A DNA stretch of 64,000 nucleotides from Asterias rubens (GCF_902459465.1 NC_047083.1:3282523-3346522); one strand, 5' to 3'; shown: positions 22,901 to 34,020, counted from the first letter of the stretch. Notes: generated by a model from the letters alone, not told the origin. A program made the numbers and translations.

Positions 22901-24961
22901 ACTATCTTCCAGCCATCCACAAACTGATTCTCACCTCCTTTGCCCTTGGCTTGTTCAATACAGTGGAGAAGTTGCACCTGTGTATACAAAGGGAGATTTC
23001 ACATGTTGATTATAACTGGGGTTGAACAAAGAAACATTGACCAGAGCGGAAATTGAAGCAACAACCCCCCAGACCAGACATTAAACCCTGTCGGGGGCTC
23101 TACCAATATTGAGCTATATTTTTACCCTATTTTGTCAATATCTTAGTTCGGGGTGCCAGTCAGAAGCCATACAACATGAACTACCATGAACGCACATTGT
23201 CAGATCTGGGTCGACCTGGAAAAGCAACACACTTTATCAGACCTGGGTTGACCTGGGGAAGCTACTTGAACGCACTGGGTCAGACTTAGGTCAGACCTGG
23301 GTCGACTTGGGGAAGCTACTCGAACACACTGTTGTAGGACCTGCATGGGTCCACCTGGGAAAGCTTCTCAATTGCACTCGGTCAGACCTAGGTCGACCTG
23401 GGGAAGCTACTCGAACGCACTGGTGTCAGACCAGGGTTGACCCAGGGAAGCGTTTGAACGCACTGGTGTCAGACCAGGGTTGACCCAGGGAAGCTACTTG
23501 AACGCACTGGTGTCTGACCAGGGTTGACCCAGTGAAGCTACTCGAACGCACTGGGTCAGACCTGGGGAAGCCACTCGAACGCGATGAGGCCAGACCTGGG
23601 TCGACCCTAGGAAGCAAACTCGAACGCACTGGGTCAGGCCTGGGCGTCGTCCAGGGGAAGCTAATCGAACACACTGACTGGGTCAGACAGACCTGGGGTA
23701 ACTTCAGGATTGGGGTCAGACCTGGGTCGACCCGGGAGGCTACTCGAACCCTTTTGTCGGACATGGGGAAGCCACTCGAACATTGGGGTCAAACCTGGGT
23801 TGAAATTACTTGAAAGGACTGGGTCAGACCTGGGTCGACCCGGGAAAGCTCCTCGAATGCACTAGGTCAAACCTGAGTCGACTCATGAAGCTAATTCAAC
23901 CCCCTAAAAAGAACAGGCAGGGTCTACTTACATCTGGTGGGTGCTCATAGTAAGGCAAGTCCGAGTGAAGAACCAAGAACTTTGACGTGTAACCTAGACT
24001 GCTAACATTGGATGGCCTACTCTCTACCTGAAATTCTTCTCTGAAATCAAGAAATAACGATTAATAAATTATTATTTTGTTGATCAAGCATCAAATGTAT
24101 TAAGTTCTAGTGGTTTAGTAATTGGGGTGTGGGTTCGAACCCAGTCATGACACCTGTGCTCTGGGCACTACACTTCACAAACAGTGTAAGGGTACAGGGA
24201 GCTGACAGCTGCGGGGTCAAACGGTGGTTTGTCAGGTCCTTTAGTTTTAAAATTGCATTTTGCCTTCGCGAGAAATATTGAATAATTAATAGGGCCGAAT
24301 GAAAAAATATACAGACACCAATGTTTGTATATGAATGACGATATACTAGTTTCTAATTTCATTGGCCTTTAAAACATCAAACAAATTTAAAATATAATAG
24401 CAAAAGGTTTAATTTGAATTACCCATAAATTGTTCGCCTGAAGAAAGCTACCCTGTCAGCTAACTTGCGGCATACACCCTTCTCAGTTGGAGCACCTCGC
24501 ACCAAGGCAAGCCCTGTCGTCTGAATCGTTCGCAGCCACCCATAAAACTCTTCATCCGTTGCCAAGATAGCGTTGTAATCAAACGCCTTGATGTTACCAT
24601 TCATTTCAGCGCCCCACACATTAAACTCTGGGAAGCTAACCGGATCGACTTCAGACTCCGAGAAGCGCTGAGCATCCAGCCACTCAGTTTGAAAGGTGCT
24701 TCGGTGTTGATCGGGCCAAACAACCTCGAAACTCTTCCCATCCTTGGCGACCGACTCCGACGCAGGCACGATGTCTACGTCAAGGTTAACAATCAGGGTT
24801 TCACGTTGAAGACACGAGGTGTTGTAACATGCTGCACATCTGCAGTTGTCCTTCAGCCAGACGTACGGGTACTTTCTGCTCTTGCCGTTTGACATTGTTA
24901 CCTCGTACCATTTGTTGTCGTCATTTCGATGACAAACTTGAAGAAGAGTGTTATTGGCCAT
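19924..24961 (-). CDS. BBOX1: BBOX1-like 2-oxoglutarate dioxygenase, unit B, 5 exons
   Basis: Exons: 24961-24423, 24040-23932, 22977-22778, 21488-21325, 20090-19924, for 392 residues (human BBOX1 has 387). Predicted cytosolic Fe(II)/2-oxoglutarate hydroxylase; the family converts gamma-butyrobetaine to carnitine. Seen: the N-terminal zinc site CRCAAC (Cys40, 42, 45) with His86 in WPDQH; the iron triad His205-x-Asp207 (LHSD) and His350 (LLHGR); the C-terminal RLLEGGYIDWDE block, where the usual RHLEG His is Leu. No targeting extension precedes the domain. Introns 2-4 hold a minisatellite (23163-23890), a tandem exon-fragment array (22254-22765), MITEs and a SINE whose tail lies about 30 bp from the exon 5 acceptor. 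It is the most divergent of the three intact copies: exon 2 is one codon longer and exon 4 one codon shorter than in C and D. BBOX versus TMLHE: the CxCxxC pattern favours BBOX. Confidence -1.
20118..20470 (-). mobile_element. tRNA-derived SINE, full length
   Basis: On the minus strand: a tRNA-like head with box A (CCGAGTGGATAAGAGC) and box B (GGTTCGAATCC), a body (GGGGTAAATGGGTACCTGTG), then GCGCTATATAAA and an AT-rich tail. In unit B intron 4, with the tail about 30 bp from the exon 5 acceptor. Confidence -1.
20852..21226 (+). mobile_element. MITE-A2, complete copy
   Basis: TTTAAAGGGAAGGTACACGT at the left and its complement at the right, TTAA at both edges. Confidence -1.
21503..21873 (+). 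mobile_element. MITE-B
   Basis: TAAAGACATTGGACACTTAC at the left and GTCCAATAGCTTTAAA at the right; the left end is 15 bp from unit B exon 4 (21488). Confidence -1.
22254..22765 (-). repeat. 146-bp tandem array of partial exon 3 copies with splice sites
   Basis: Units start near 22265, 22411, 22557 and 22703 with an exact 146-bp period. Read on the minus strand, each full unit has a pyrimidine-rich acceptor (TTTCTTTTACCACTGCCAG), a 105-bp open block and the donor GTAAGT: 22436-22332, 22582-22478 and 22729-22624. The 3' half of each block (DRYPFHMKFARPNIE) copies the end of unit B exon 3 (DRYPFHMKLARPIIE). The blocks are phase 2-2, so they could follow exon 3 in frame. The block next to exon 3 has a 1-bp insertion (106 bp) that breaks the frame. 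Units are only 41 bp apart, too short for normal introns. They may be decayed duplications or mutually exclusive cassettes. Confidence -1.
23163..23890 (+). repeat. minisatellite in unit B intron 2
   Basis: About 16 imperfect units of 35-50 bp around CTGGGTCGACCTGGGGAAGC and TACTCGAACGCACTGG. The unit resembles the R10 terminus (GGGTCGACCCAGG, GAAGCTAAACGAACGCACCC). Frames inside are spurious. Confidence -1.
24105..24240 (+). mobile_element. tRNA-SINE head, partial
   Basis: Box B word GTGGGTTCGAACCCAGTCAT preceded by a decayed box A. In unit B intron 1. Confidence -1.
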
Positions 24962-25198
24962 GGTGTCTACAGAGTGGGCAAACTGCTTTTAAAAGAAAGG
25001 CCATGAATTAGGTAAACTTTAGTTCACTTTAACTTGTTTAAAACGTCACTGTAGTTAAGATTTAACATGCATGAGGGAAACAATTCCATCTGAAATACTC
25101 GCATAGCAGAAAAAGGGTTCATAAAATAAGTAGGCCTATTTCTTTGGTCCAGAGCAAGTATGGCTTTGTGTACCATCCAAAGGAAGCAGCAATAATTG

Positions 25199-25594
25199 TT
25201 AAAGGCCACTATCGCCACTATTGGTAATTACTCAAAATAATTGTCAGCATAAAACCTCAATTGGTAACGAGTAATGGGGTAATGTTGGTATATAAGACAT
25301 TGTGAGAAACGGCTCCCTCTGAAGTGACGTAGTTTTCGAGAAAGAAGTAATTTTCCACTAATTTGATTTCAAGACCTCAAGTTTAGAATTTGAGGTCTCG
25401 AAATCAACCATCTGAAAGCACACAACTTTGTGTGACAAGGGTGTTTTAAATATTATTTCATAGTTATCTCGCAACTCCGACGACCAATCGAGCTCAAATT
25501 GTCACATAGTTGTTATTTTAAGCATGTTCATATACACCTGCCCAAGTGAGAAGACTGGTCTTTGACAATTACCAATAGCGTCCTCTGTCTTTAT
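25199..25594 (-). mobile_element. MITE-A, complete copy
   Basis: About 240 bp upstream of the unit B start codon, so it is in the promoter-side region. Confidence -1.
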
Positions 25595-26100
25595 TAAGTG
25601 TCTTGCTTTTCAACCTAACAACACTAGAGTATCGTCTTGAAGTCAAGACGGTAATTGTTAAGCGCGGTGTGTAGTTACAGCGCGGTGTAGCTACGGGGAC
25701 GATACACACACCCTCGATCCCAGTATGTGTGTGAGTCAGTCGCGCTACCACGACTGCATCGCACTGTGACTGTTGCATGAACGGCAAACAAATAGGCAGC
25801 GCCTAACGACTTGTCATCAAGTCTAACTAGAGTGAGGACTAGGACTCAAACCCCGACTCAGAACTATCAGGCAGTACCAGAGCTCGAGTCTAAAATATTA
25901 CAAAAAAGGCTCTGAATTCTGAGCACACATAACCGGGGAGGTTCTGCTACTATATACCCATTGATCTATCCACTTGGATGAAGTCTGGTGTATTTGGCCC
26001 TTTTTATTCAAAGGGGCTAAAGCCATTGAGTACGTAGCCCTCTCCTACTCTAATGTATATAGGCCCCACACCCTCACCATCCCCTGTGCTTGTTCCTACT
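25595..26100. other. intergenic stretch with MU-1 remnant
   Basis: Carries a single MU-1-like end at about 25803-25825 (TAACGACTTGTCATCAAGTC). Otherwise nothing recognised. Confidence -1.
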
Positions 26101-26149
26101 GACACAGTTCAGTGAGTACACACCCCCCCCCCCACACACACACTACCCA

Positions 26150-26405
26150 AGGCTCCACAGAGCCACGCATCATCGAGTTCAACTTCCCGCCTTCGAGCAT
26201 CACCAAGCTGATCCGCCGCCCAGTACTTAAGCAGCATGCAGCATCAGCATTCTCCAGAAGACGATCAGAGCATACTGATCGAAACGTCGAGTTAAACCAA
26301 CGGTTCTTTTCAGAACCACCTCAACTCATTAAGAGATCATTACTTGGTGTTACCGCAAACTCTTCTATATCTTATCTCCACCATGCAAAGTTTCAAATCC
26401 TACTA
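26150..26405 (+). mobile_element. retroelement 3' end-like sequence
   Basis: Contains GATCGAAACGTCGAGTTAAA and TTCTTTTCAGAACCACC, words I associate with 3' regions of invertebrate retroelements (perhaps Penelope-like). Assignment is from memory and weak. The 100-codon frame here is not called as a gene. Confidence -1.
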
Positions 26406-26529
26406 ATACTCTAATGTAGTTGGGGTTTGTTTAGCAATCAATCATCTCAGTCCACGTTCGTGGAGAGTCGAGCTGACTATTAGTGATCGAAATGGCCAAC
26501 CTCTCATACTATGATTCATAGTCATACTT

Positions 26530-26913
26530 TAAAGGCAGTGGACACTATTGGTAATTACTCAAAATAATTATTGCCATACAACCTTTCTTTGTGACGAGTA
26601 ATGGGGAGAGGTTGATGGTATAAAACATTGTGAGAAACGGCTCCCTCTGAAGTGCCATAGTTTTCGAGAAAGAAGTAATTTTCCACGAATTTGATTTCGA
26701 GACCCCAGATTTAGAACTTGAGGTCTCGAAATCAACCATCTAAACGCACAACTTCGTGTGACAAGGGTTATTTTTCTTTCATTATTATCTCGCAAAGTCG
26801 ATGACCGATGGAGCTCAAATTTTCACAGGTTTGTTATTTCATGCATATGTTGAGATACACCAACTGTGAAGGCTAGTCTTTGACAGTTACCAATAGTGTC
26901 CACTGCCTTTAAT
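26530..26913 (-). mobile_element. MITE-A, complete copy
   Basis: CTTTAAAGGCAGTGGACAC at the left and CCACTGCCTTTAA at the right. Confidence -1.
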
Positions 26914-27082
26914 TTTAAAGCAATAAAGTGCGACAACTTATAGTTTATTTAATTCCAAAAGTAATTACATAATAATTATAACTGGAACAGTTTATGGCGC
27001 CACCACTTTATTTACCTCAATAAATTTCCCCTTTTTGTAAAAATGAGAGTAAAAGTTGTGGTGCCTTACGGAAAGTTATCCA

Positions 27083-27470
27083 GTAAAGGAACACGTTGCC
27101 TTGGATCGGACGAGTTGGTCTAAACAAAACTTTGTAACCGTTTCTTATAAAATGCATATGGTTGGAAAGATGTTGTAAAAGTAGAATACAATGATCCACA
27201 CAAGTTTGCCTCGAAATTGCGTGGTTTTCCTTTTACTGTGCGAACAACACGGTCGGCCATTTATGGGAGTCAACAATTTGACTCCCATATGGCCGACCGT
27301 GTTAGTCGACGAGGTAAAAGGAAAACCTTATAATTTCGAGGCATGTTTGTGTGGATCATTGTATTCTACTTTTACAACATCTTTCCAACCATATGCATTT
27401 TATAACAAACGGTTAAAAACGCTTTTCAAAGACCAACTCGATCGATCCAAGGCAACGTGTTCATTTAATT
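27083..27470. mobile_element. FB-1 hairpin element, copy 2
   Basis: GAACACGTTGCCTTGGATCG arm and complement, with GGGAGTC...GACTCCC at the centre. Nearly intact. Confidence -1.
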
Positions 27471-27812
27471 AATGGGGAGAGAATTTACCTTTTAAGCCCT
27501 TCTTGATGACCTACCAAAGGTACGTCGACTACAGCAACAATCGTACAATTATGGAGATTCGAGTGTAGACACTACCGTACATGCATTGGCTGCTGTATAT
27601 TGCAATGCATTGGGGGGGGGGGGGGTTGCGTAACACTGTGTGAACACACACGAAACGCGGGTCGAAGGTTCAAGGTTCATTTCAATTTCACAGCGTCGAT
27701 ATACAAACTCAAAACACTATACAACTTTACAGCATAGCCTACAGCAGCAATGACCTTGCTCCATGTGTTTACACTGCAGTATATTTCAAGATGAAAAAAG
27801 GTCTACCTCCAT

Positions 27813-28163
27813 ACGAACACGTTGCCTTGGATCGGACGAGTTGGTCTATAAAAAGCGTTTGAAACCGTTTGTTATGAAACGCATAATATGGTTAGAAAGA
27901 TGTTTAAAGATCCACACAAGTATCATTCAACATTGCACGGTCTTCGATTTACATCGCGAACTAACACGATCGGCCATCGATAAATGGACGACCGTATTAG
28001 TCGACGAGGTAAACAGAAAACCACGCAATTGCGAGGCATATTGTCTAGATCGTTGTATTGTACTTTTACAACATCTTTCTACCCATATGCATTTTTTAAC
28101 AAACGGTTACAGAACGCTTTTCAAAGACCAACTCGACCGATCCAAGGCAACGTGTTCCTTTAA
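27813..28163. mobile_element. FB-1 hairpin element, copy 3
   Basis: Same arms; the centre is shortened to GATCGGCCATCGATAAATGG. Confidence -1.
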
Positions 28164-28464
28164 TATAGAAACAGGTGCCAGAGCTGCGCAGGGGACCGAG
28201 GGTCCAGTAGCCCGCTCTCTTGAGCCCGTCCTCTAGGTCCCTGGATTTCTCCAGGGGCGAAGCACTTGGGGGCTGAGGGGCGTATCTCCTCTGGAAGCTT
28301 TTGAGGTCACTATAATAGGCAACTTTCAATTGCCTATAGAAAACTCCCCTTGTTGAAATAAAAATTAACATAAAATAATGTTTGATCATAAGGTCATCCG
28401 TCCATGGATAAATAATAATTGCCTTTGACAAGCATAATGACTATAACTTTTTATAAGATATCGC

Positions 28465-28567
28465 GAGCAGCAGTGCACCCAGAGCTAAGCTGACTTAGGG
28501 TGCAGATTTGTTTAGCAAGCGCCATGAGCGCCTGCATTGGCGGATACCGGCGCTATACAAGACTTCG

Positions 28568-28608
<41 letters not shown>

Positions 28609-28618
28609 GTAAAGGTAT
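28465..28618 (+). mobile_element. LINE 3' tail with ATT repeats
   Basis: GCGCCATGAGCGCCTGCATT...GGCGCTATACAAG followed by about 16 ATT units: a 3' end of CR1/L2 style. Confidence -1.
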
Positions 28619-29363
28619 GCCGATCTAATTTATGTCCATGCCAGAAGTTTATTTATGATTGTGTGTTATTAACGTGTATTGCATTGCATGTATAGGCTAG
28701 GCCCTATGGATAGTAAGTATTTCCTCCATGGATGGTAGACCATTAAAGTTGAACTGAATTGAATTGAATTGAATTAAGGCCACATAACAAAACATTGTTT
28801 ATCGTCCCCGCCCGACCGTTCAAAACCCCCGACCCATATTTTCGTTTTATTTTATTTTTTTATTAATCATAAAAAATATTTCTGGATATCTCTTTATACT
28901 TTTACTGCCCAGATTTTTCAGCTGATATTTCTTTTCAAAATGTACTGGTTTGAAAATATGTTTATATTTATGTTTGCAAAGCAAGAACAATTCTTCAATA
29001 TTATTTACTTGGGCTACACTGTGCTTAGTTGTTTGAAAACGTTTACAGAAAATGTAATCTATGAGTTAAAATTTGTTTTTAAAAACAACTATTGAAAACA
29101 TCAAAAACACACAAACCCTCTGTTTTATAGTGATTGTGATGATTTCTTTATTCTTGATTTCATATTTGACATGTCAACAAAACTTTAACATAAGGTCTTA
29201 ACCCTTTGTAAACACGTGCATAAAAATAGCTATGCTCCAGGGTTAAAGGTAGGCAAGTCCTTTACAGATGACCTTGGTTGCGACATTGTTATTGAATGTA
29301 TGTGTACGTCGTGCAATCGGGAACTGTATACAGAGCCTATAGCCACGAATCAAAACAAAAAAC
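28619..29363. promoter_or_regulatory. 5' flank of unit C
   Basis: AT-rich, with a TTGAA run at 28752-28775. It is presumed to hold the unit C promoter; no motif could be assigned. Confidence -1.
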
Positions 29364-32300
29364 ATGGCCCTTTCGGCTGTACGATGTTCGGCTGTAATAA
29401 ATGCCAGTAAGGCCCTACGGATGCGCTGCACAACAGACTTTGTAAGAAGAGCCACGGTCCCTGCTGAACGTTTGACTGAGAGAGTTGTCGGTAGAGTCAA
29501 GTTCCTCGGCCTAAGACAAATATATCCTAGTTTTCTGCAACGCTTTTCACCATGGTTAGGGCGAGATTGTATGTTTTCTACAAGGCCCGCTCGATATTCA
29601 ACTCAATCTACCGAGCAGGATAAACCGTCGCCTCTAAAATTCAACGAAGTGACGAGGGACGATTCAGCCCGATGGTACCGGATGGGAGTAGACAGCGGGT
29701 ATGAGGGTAGATACCCATACGTCTGGTTGAGGGATAACTGCCGATGCTCTCAGTGTTACCACCCATCGTCCTGGCAAAGGTCTTCTGAAGTGGCTGACTT
29801 GGATCCAGACGCGATACCATCAAGCGAGGAGCTAACCGACGATGGCAGAGTCTTGAGGGTCATCTGGCCCGATGGGCACCGCAGTGAGTTCAGCGCCGAG
29901 TGGCTAAATCGCCAGCGGTTCTCGGAGTCCGAGAAAGACGTGGTGAGTAGTCCGGAGTTGCAAACATGGGCAGGAGAATTGAACGGGAACATACCGACTT
30001 TTAAGTTCGAGGAACTGATGAATGAAGACGAGGAGTTGTACAACTGGCTGAATGTTCTGAACACCAAAGGGCTAGCAGTTGTCAGTGGAGCGCCAACGGA
30101 AACAGGTGTCGTCCAGAGCTTGGCTGAGAGGGTAGCATTTGTGAAGACGACAATTTACGGGTAAGAAGTTGAGTTCGTTGTATCCTTTACTCTGTGTATC
30201 GTGGCTGTATATAATGTGCCTAAAATTGTAACATCTCGTTTCCAGGCGATGTTAGAACTATGTTATCAAAACACTATAAATCTGATCTAATGTGGCCGAG
30301 TATTTTTTTCCAGTTTTATTTTGTTTACGTATTTTTAATTATAATTTATTGTATTATTTTTTATAAAGCCCACAAATTGTGTTATTTTACATTCTAAATT
30401 TGTATGTTACCATTTTTTTTTCACCTCATTTTTAATTATTATAGTTCAACTGTATTAACCGTAGTTTAATGGGCCTGCCTTTATCCATGATGAGTATCTC
30501 ACAGTGCAAACTAGTGTTTAGTGTACCCGTACCCCGGCTAGGTCACTTTGCATTGTAGTTGCGATAACGTAACCCTCCTCCTGGCGGCCGTCGGGAGGAG
30601 GGTTACTTAATCGCAACTATTTGCATTGTAGGTAGCCCCTTTCATACATGCTTGTGGTATACGTAGGCCTACCACTCGTACGTATTAATTTGTTTGGGGT
30701 TGACGACCCATCCCTGGTTGCCTTTATAACCTTTCGTATTGTACAGCACGGAGGATGTATCCTTGTATAGGGCAATGGGGTCGACCAAGTTCCTTTGTGG
30801 CTCCATCAGGCAGTTACTGTATTATCGTAATAATAATGCTGACCTCTGTATTTTGTGTTGTTGCATACAGCCACTTAGCACTATTAATAATAGTTAATCA
30901 GAAAATGTGTTTCGTATACACCGATGTGTGTAAAGCTCTGAAGGCCCTAAAGCTATACACTCGGCCAAAATGCTTGTGGAGTTTCTTTGAAAACAACTCC
31001 ACATGCATTGTTCGGGCGGGACTCGAACCCAAGACCCCTGGCATCCCAGCAACTAGACCACCGCGATTGCCCAGTTGCTATAAATATATTATTGGCTCTT
31101 TTTATCTCTGCAGCCGATTTCACGAAACGCGTTTGCTTAAAGACAATGGACACAATTGGTAATTGTCAAAGACAAGTCTTCTCACTTGGTGTAACTCAAC
31201 ATATGCATAAAAAGATAAAAATTGAGCTCAATTGATCGTCGAAGTTACGAGATAACAATGAAAGAAAAAAACACCCTGGTTACACGAAGTTGTGCTGTTT
31301 TATCCGGATAAATTTAATCAATTATCAATCAATCGATCAATCAGTCTAAAATTATTGTTGTTTGTTTTTGTTTTCAGTGATACATTTCAAGTGTTTAGCA
31401 AGCATGAAGCAAGTAATCTGGCCTACACCCCCAAATCCCTTTGTCTACACATCGATCTACCGTATTATAAATACACACCGGGTGTAAGTATATCAAAACA
31501 AATAAAGCACAAGAGAACCATTATGCTTATAAATTAATACCTAGAGTTCTTGTAGAGCGCATTCAATCATTCTTGCACCGGTATCCCGCAGGACGTTGTC
31601 TCCACGAGTTTTCTTTCTCCACTCTTGCCCATCTTGCAATCTTCGATATGCCAGGTAGAAGGTGCTGTTCATGATGATGCCATTTTCCCCGCTCCGAGGC
31701 CTACCGAGGCCTACCCCGTCTATTGTTTCCAGTCACTTGTTCAAGTAGGATGCATTTTGGGAGTCTGTTGTTTGTCATTCTCACTATGTGGCCAAAGCGC
31801 ATTACAATAACAGTATCAATGCGCTTATTATTACTTAAAAGGTGCCTTTAATAATGTGGATTTCACAAAGAGTTATACGACTATAGTCTGACGAGTTACT
31901 CGTCCAAACTTAGGACTAGCCTTAAGTTTTTAATAACTCCCAAAGAGTCCTGGCTAGGACTAGTCCGAAGTAAAGACTATCGTTGTGAATCGACCACGGT
32001 TCTATATGATGGTCTTCCTCAGCTTCATGGGGAGTACATCCCATTGCAGCCAGCTGCCCTTTTTGGCGCTCCAGCGGTTTTTTTCCCACACGTTATCAAA
32101 CTAAATCCTCGCCGGTACCCATTTATACCCCTATAGATAAAGAGAAGCAGTCATGGTATATTGTTTCATGACCGGGATTCGAACCCACACTCCAAGGACT
32201 TAAAGGCACTGGATATCTACTGGTAAAGAAACGGCCCGGGCTGCCCTCTCTGAAATAATGTAAAAAAAAAAATTAAGGCCATTTCTCACTCAAATAATAA

Positions 32301-34020
32301 AAGTTCAGCTGAAGCCCAATACTTTTTAAATAGGCGGCTAGGCATCCCTAACTAACCGATTTGGCTTTTGTCTTGATTATTACAGATCCAGATGCTTCAC
32401 TGTATTGAGCAGGCAGACTGCGCTGGAGGTCAGAATCAGTTTGTAGATGGTCTCAATGTATCACTCCAGGTCAAGAAGGAGTTTCCCGATACTTACAAAT
32501 TCCTTAGAACACACGAACTGGATTTCAGAGATGCTGGTGTGGACTACCGAACGTACCACATGAAGTATAGAAGACCCGTCATTGAGTATGTACATTATTT
32601 CATTCAGCGTGTTCTAATTAATTGGAACCCCTCCGTGATTTACACCCGTTTTTAGACAGGCGCTCCAGGAGTCGCGCTGAAAAAAATTATGGCTTAAACA
32701 GGCATAGAAGTCGACATATTGATCGACTGTTGCGGTCGTTCGGAACATTCATGTGTGAAACCAAAACTTAGTTGGGTCGACCAACTAGAGTCGCTTCTAA
32801 TCTACATGTAGTTGGGTCGGCATGACTCTGGCGAGCCTAGCTGAAGCGGACTTGACACTGCCGCGAGCAACTGGCATCCTCTTCTCATGAATTTAGTTAT
32901 GGAGAGAATTGATACGCTTCAGAAACTTAATGTAAGATATGAGCAGCCAGGGCAAGGTCGATTACCCGCTGGATTTTTGAATTCATAGACTGATCCGCTG
33001 TCTTAAGGGAATTCTCCATAGACGTACACATGCGAGCCTTGTGATGAAGATCAGGGTTAAAACAAAGTTAGGTCCCCAAAACAAACTATCTTAGATAATG
33101 AGATTGTCCATTTTAGGATATCAACTCACGCAGGGCATTGTACTATTGAGAAAACCATTAGGCATGTATAACGACTCAGTGTCATCAGCCTTCGCAAGAT
33201 ATTTTTTTAAACAACTCTCACGTGCATGAATGTTATGCAGGCACGACAAGTACGGTGATTTTCTGTGTGTAAATTACAACGACCACGTGAGGGCGCCCTA
33301 CATGAGTCTTCCGGTGGAGAAAGTGACTGAGATGTACAAGGCCATCAAGATTTTCAATCAAGTCATGTATCGACCAGGTAACTTCGTTCAGCATCGGCTT
33401 GCTGCAGGTACGTAGATTAGACAATAAAAAACACATGACCATCCACACCCCTAAGAGTTTCCCCATGTATGCCTGGAGGTCGAGAAGCAATTATGGTTAA
33501 GTTATTTTTTGTTCAGCAGCATGTGGGGTGTCGTGGCCTAGCGGTTAAGAGCACCGGACTCAAGCTCTTGTGTTTCTAATCAGCAGAGTGGGGGTTCGAA
33601 TCCCCAGCCGTGACATTTGTGTCCTTGAGCAAGACACTTTTAACCATTGCTTCGTCCTTCGGATGTTTTAACGGCTTAAAAGCCGTTGGCCCCGTGTGTT
33701 GAGTAACGCACGTAACAGCACGTGGTGCAAATTTAAACGTAGTCACACTTTCCATGGAGGAAATAATGTATGTTACAGCGCAAGTATAGCGTCACTACTG
33801 AGTTACAGATAAAAAGCCACTTTTAGTATTGTTTTCATATTTTTCTTTGCCAGGTGAAATAGCAACTTTCAACAACGGTCGAGTTCTTCATGGCCGGAGT
33901 GGCTTCACCATCACGAAGGCCGGCAACCGACATCTCGAGGGCACCTACTTTGACTGGGACGAAACGTATTCACGCATGCGTATTATTCGAGAGAAGCTAT
34001 TTGGTGATGAGCGTCTTTAG
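29364..34020 (+). CDS. BBOX1: BBOX1-like 2-oxoglutarate dioxygenase, unit C, with presequence, 5 exons
   Basis: Exons: 29364-30160, 31378-31483, 32386-32585, 33241-33407, 33854-34020, for 478 residues. The enzyme domain begins near residue 95. Residues 1-85 are rich in Arg, Ser and Ala with few acids (FVRRATVPAERLTERVVGR), like a mitochondrial presequence. Zinc site: CRCSQC (Cys126, 128, 131) and His172 (WPDGH). Iron triad: His290-x-Asp292 (LHID) and His436 (VLHGR). The last block is RHLEGTYFDWDE. Of the human carnitine-synthase aromatic cage, the Trp equivalent is Phe269 while the exon 2 Tyr is kept (Tyr282). Intron 2 holds a non-LTR retrotransposon fragment and a SINE piece; intron 4 holds a SINE. 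Exon 1 shares 304 bp with unit D. Mitochondrial placement would resemble TMLHE, but the cysteine motif is of BBOX type. Confidence -1.
29650..29953 (+). other. near-identical tract shared with unit D exon 1
   Basis: This stretch aligns without gaps to 47695-47998 with four mismatches in 304 bp, two of them close together. Identity stops sharply on both sides: upstream there is none, and downstream coding similarity falls to ordinary paralogue level. The pattern fits gene conversion between exon 1 of units C and D. Confidence -1.
30547..30631. mobile_element. tiny 61-bp hairpin insertion with 12-bp direct repeats
   Basis: TTTGCATTGTAG occurs at 30547-30558 and again at 30620-30631. Between them lies a near-perfect stem (TTGCGAT..AACGTAACCCTCC with its complement) and a short GC loop. 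In unit C intron 1. Confidence -1.
30990..31085 (-). mobile_element. tRNA-derived SINE head
   Basis: Minus strand reads GGTGGTCTAGTTGCTGGGAT and GGGTTCGAGTCCCGCCC, box A- and box B-like. No full cloverleaf, so not called a tRNA gene. Confidence -1.
31137..31300 (+). mobile_element. MITE-A, right end lost
   Basis: TTAAAGACAATGGACAC to ACACGAAGTTGTGC, 78 bp before unit C exon 2. Confidence -1.
31555..31805 (-). mobile_element. non-LTR retrotransposon fragment (RT C-terminal region)
   Basis: Minus strand encodes RFGHIVRMTNNRLPKCILLE and VTGNNRRGRPR, the signature found just after the reverse transcriptase of many LINE ORF2 proteins; a stop follows. In unit C intron 2. Confidence -1.
31855..31999. 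mobile_element. R9 inverted MITE, copy 1
   Basis: GTGGATTTCACAAAG at the left and TTGTGAATCGACC at the right with AGGACTAG words. A better copy is at 53636-53829. Confidence -1.
32095..32205 (-). mobile_element. tRNA-SINE fragment
   Basis: GACCGGGATTCGAACCCACA (box B on minus) and GGTACCCATTTATACCC (body). Confidence -1.
33522..33770 (+). mobile_element. tRNA-derived SINE
   Basis: GGCCTAGCGGTTAAGAGC (box A) and GGGTTCGAATCCCC (box B), followed by the body ATTTGTGTCCTTGAGCAAGA. In unit C intron 4, ending about 80 bp before exon 5. Confidence -1.

Noticed and set aside
23426-23813. Frames of about 100 codons on both strands with repeated peptide.
   Set aside because: They are produced by the minisatellite in unit B intron 2, with no start or splice context.
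26150-26405. A hammerhead ribozyme, suggested by CTGATCGAAACGTC.
   Set aside because: The conserved CTGATGA core and the stem II spacing are absent.
28569-28618. A CRISPR-like array or functional tandem repeat.
   Set aside because: It is a plain ATT microsatellite at the end of a LINE tail; eukaryotic context.
30755-31162. A 135-codon frame in unit C intron 1.
   Set aside because: It crosses a SINE head and a MITE-A end; no domain is recognised and it lies inside an intron.
33522-33600. A tRNA gene (box A and box B clearly present).
   Set aside because: The sequence lacks a sound cloverleaf end and runs on into a SINE body; the same head occurs in other SINE copies.
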